Assembly (NCBI GenBank): GCA_035296965.1
Contig: DATGZX010000332.1
Span: 62,001-126,000 of the forward strand
Direction: 5' to 3'
DNA: 64,000 nucleotides
Source of the DNA: DATGZX01 sp035296965
GTDB lineage: Bacteria > Planctomycetota > Planctomycetia > Gemmatales > Gemmataceae
Made by a program: the position numbers and the translations under genes. Shown one piece after another: positions 62,674 through 64,000 of this stretch. The notes below the pieces were generated by a model that was not told where the DNA came from, searched no databases, and saw only the letters and a list, made by a program, of their open reading frames with translations. Within the stretch, counting starts at the first letter, position 1; the number at the start of each line of letters is the position of its first letter.

Positions 62674-64000
62674 CTAGGAGCCGATCAGGGCTTGCGGGAT
62701 TTCTTTCATGTCGCTGTAGCCGCGGCGAACGCAAGTGAGGTTGTCCTGCACGACGCGATCGCCACGTTTGCCGAAGTATTTCCGCAAGGCGCGCTCGACG
62801 CCTTCGTAAACCTGCTCGTCGCTCATATCGCTCTCGCGGGCATAGGGCGTCAGCTTCAGGAAGGCACCGAGCAGGACGATACCCTGCATGCGCATCTGCA
62901 GGTCGGGCTCCGAGGCAACCTCACGGGCGATCTTTACCATGTCGGCGTAGTAGACGCTGATGTTTTTCTCGCGAATGACGCGCTGATTATGTGCGGGGAT
63001 CCGCTTCCAGACGTCGAACGGGTCGGTGTACTGTGACTGCATGAAGATCGCGCCGCCGGCCACCAGCCCGTCCAGCGTGCCGGCGCTCAAGATGGCCGTC
63101 GGATCGTTGATGCAGAGCAGATCGACCATTTCCAGCTCGCAATGCATGTTGATGTGCGAGTCGCCGATCGTCAGGTAGTACGTCGTGGGCAGGCCCTTCT
63201 TTTCCGAGCCGTACTTGGGATAGGCCTGCACATCCTTGCCGAACACGTTGCCGCCGATGGTGGCGATGACCTTGTTGGTGGTGACCGACCCGAAGCCACC
63301 CACCGAGTGGCCGCGCATCGAGAAGCTGCCCGTTGGCCGCAGGTCGGGGTCTTCGCCGCGCGCCAGTGCCAGCGGGTGGTCGATGCCGACGCAAAAATAG
63401 TCCTGGCCGTCGGTCTGCATGTTGTGGAAAGCCGCCGCGATGTCGCCGGGCCGGACATCACGACTGCCCAGTCCAGCAGCGCCGCTGTAGATCCGTGGGA
63501 CGCGGTCGAGTTTCTCCTGGCCGTTCTGCCCGGTCATGGCGTCACAGAACGCGGCCTTGATCTCGCGCGTCAAGTGGTTGCCCGCGGTCGAGAGCGGGTC
63601 GTCCATGCGTTCGAAGATCGTGAATGCCTGGCAGTCCTTGAGCGCTTCGACAATGTGCCGGGCCGGGAACGGGCGGAACACGAACACCGTCAGGCAGCCT
63701 GCCGCGATGCCCTTCACGTTGCGGAGATAATCGACCGTTGCCTTGGCCGTCTCCATGTAGCAGCCCATGCCGACGATAATGAACTCGGCGTCCTCGCAGC
63801 GATACGGCTCGACAAAGTCGTACTTGCGGCCGGTCTTGCGATAAAACTCCCGGAACGAAGCTTCGAGGGCGGGCTCCACGCGCTCGTAGTACCAGCGCTG
63901 GGCGATCTTGCCCTTCATGTAAGAGTCCTGGTTCTGCACCACGCCCGACATGAGCGGATTGGCAGGGTCCATCAGGTTGATCAGCTTGGTCTTCGGGTCG
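62674..64000 (-). CDS. Pyruvate:ferredoxin oxidoreductase, alpha-gamma part (continues beyond window)
   Basis: Partial; the open frame reads to the window edge (63999), and the part seen is about 441 residues. MDPANPLMSGVVQNQDSYMK matches 2-oxoacid:ferredoxin oxidoreductase, followed by EFIIVGMGCYMETAKATVDY, VFVFRPFPARHIVEAL and the gamma-type part (SMRGHSVGGFGSVTTNKVIA, FGKDVQAYPKYGSEKKGLP). It ends with ALRKYFGKRGDRVVQDN. It supplies CoA-binding and substrate domains to the subunit encoded next. The N-terminal start is outside the window. Confidence 0.92.
   Translation of the reverse strand, partial: DPKTKLINLMDPANPLMSGVVQNQDSYMKGKIAQRWYYERVEPALEASFREFYRKTGRKYDFVEPYRCEDAEFIIVGMGCYMETAKATVDYLRNVKGIAAGCLTVFVFRPFPARHIVEALKDCQAFTIFERMDDPLSTAGNHLTREIKAAFCDAMTGQNGQEKLDRVPRIYSGAAGLGSRDVRPGDIAAAFHNMQTDGQDYFCVGIDHPLALARGEDPDLRPTGSFSMRGHSVGGFGSVTTNKVIATIGGNVFGKDVQAYPKYGSEKKGLPTTYYLTIGDSHINMHCELEMVDLLCINDPTAILSAGTLDGLVAGGAIFMQSQYTDPFDVWKRIPAHNQRVIREKNISVYYADMVKIAREVASEPDLQMRMQGIVLLGAFLKLTPYARESDMSDEQVYEGVERALRKYFGKRGDRVVQDNLTCVRRGYSDMKEIPQALIGS

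Overview
The window looks like chromosomal DNA of a planctomycete, most likely a Gemmata-like lineage. The grounds are the GC-rich coding style, many secreted proteins found mainly in planctomycetes (HEAT-repeat proteins, a VIT/vWA protein, PD40 propeller, zinc-ribbon membrane protein), a 1647-residue UvrA fusion, Ser/Thr kinase and ECF-sigma regulation, and several families of short palindromic repeats between genes. This is inferred from gene content; no rRNA or tRNA gene was seen.

Layout. 1-5058: secreted PD40 and HEAT-like proteins, then a YcgQ/YcgR-like permease pair separated by a 113-bp MITE-like element. 5438-8993: a class III aminotransferase, a Gfo/Idh/MocA oxidoreductase and a Uma2-type protein. 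9269-12717: minus-strand run of ferredoxin-NADP reductase, membrane Ser/Thr kinase and AccA. 13009-18743: Tat-exported TIM-barrel protein, VIT/vWA protein, ECF sigma and its probable anti-sigma. 20080-27149: UvrA block, where one ORF carries a whole UvrA plus half of a second, and an overlapping ORF carries the other half plus a C-terminal tandem-repeat extension. 27379-29674: NikK/CbiM/NikL-like nickel or cobalt uptake genes without the Q and O subunits. 29828-31837: MutS2 lacking Smr. 32185-32876: small protein plus retropepsin-like protease pair. 33002-36311: a metallo-beta-lactamase/hydroxyacid dehydrogenase fusion and a ThiO-like oxidase. 36558-40242: two adjacent large GTPases, the second membrane-anchored. 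40248-44342: minus-strand cluster lipB-lipA-lipoyl-like-tmk-holB plus a lipoprotein. 44645-48336: GT-C glycosyltransferase and a secreted HEAT-repeat protein.

48590-56301 looks like an accessory island bracketed by 71-bp direct repeats about 93% identical. It holds a degenerate RAYT transposase remnant, an HD phosphohydrolase overlapping a YwgA-like gene, an Eco57I/TaqI-type adenine methyltransferase whose NPPY motif reads GGPPF, and a spore-photoproduct-lyase-family radical SAM gene just upstream of it. 56320-64000 returns to core-type genes: a secreted esterase-like protein, a zinc-ribbon membrane protein, and pyruvate:ferredoxin oxidoreductase encoded as two genes (the first runs off the window end).

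The strongest candidates for something new are the UvrA extension, the GTPase pair, the lactamase-dehydrogenase fusion and the direct-repeat-flanked island. Intergenic DNA is rich in palindromes of at least four families: 113-bp MITE-like elements, paired bidirectional-terminator palindromes, CCCTCTCC/GGAGTACCGGGG elements and GTAG-headed REP-like elements.
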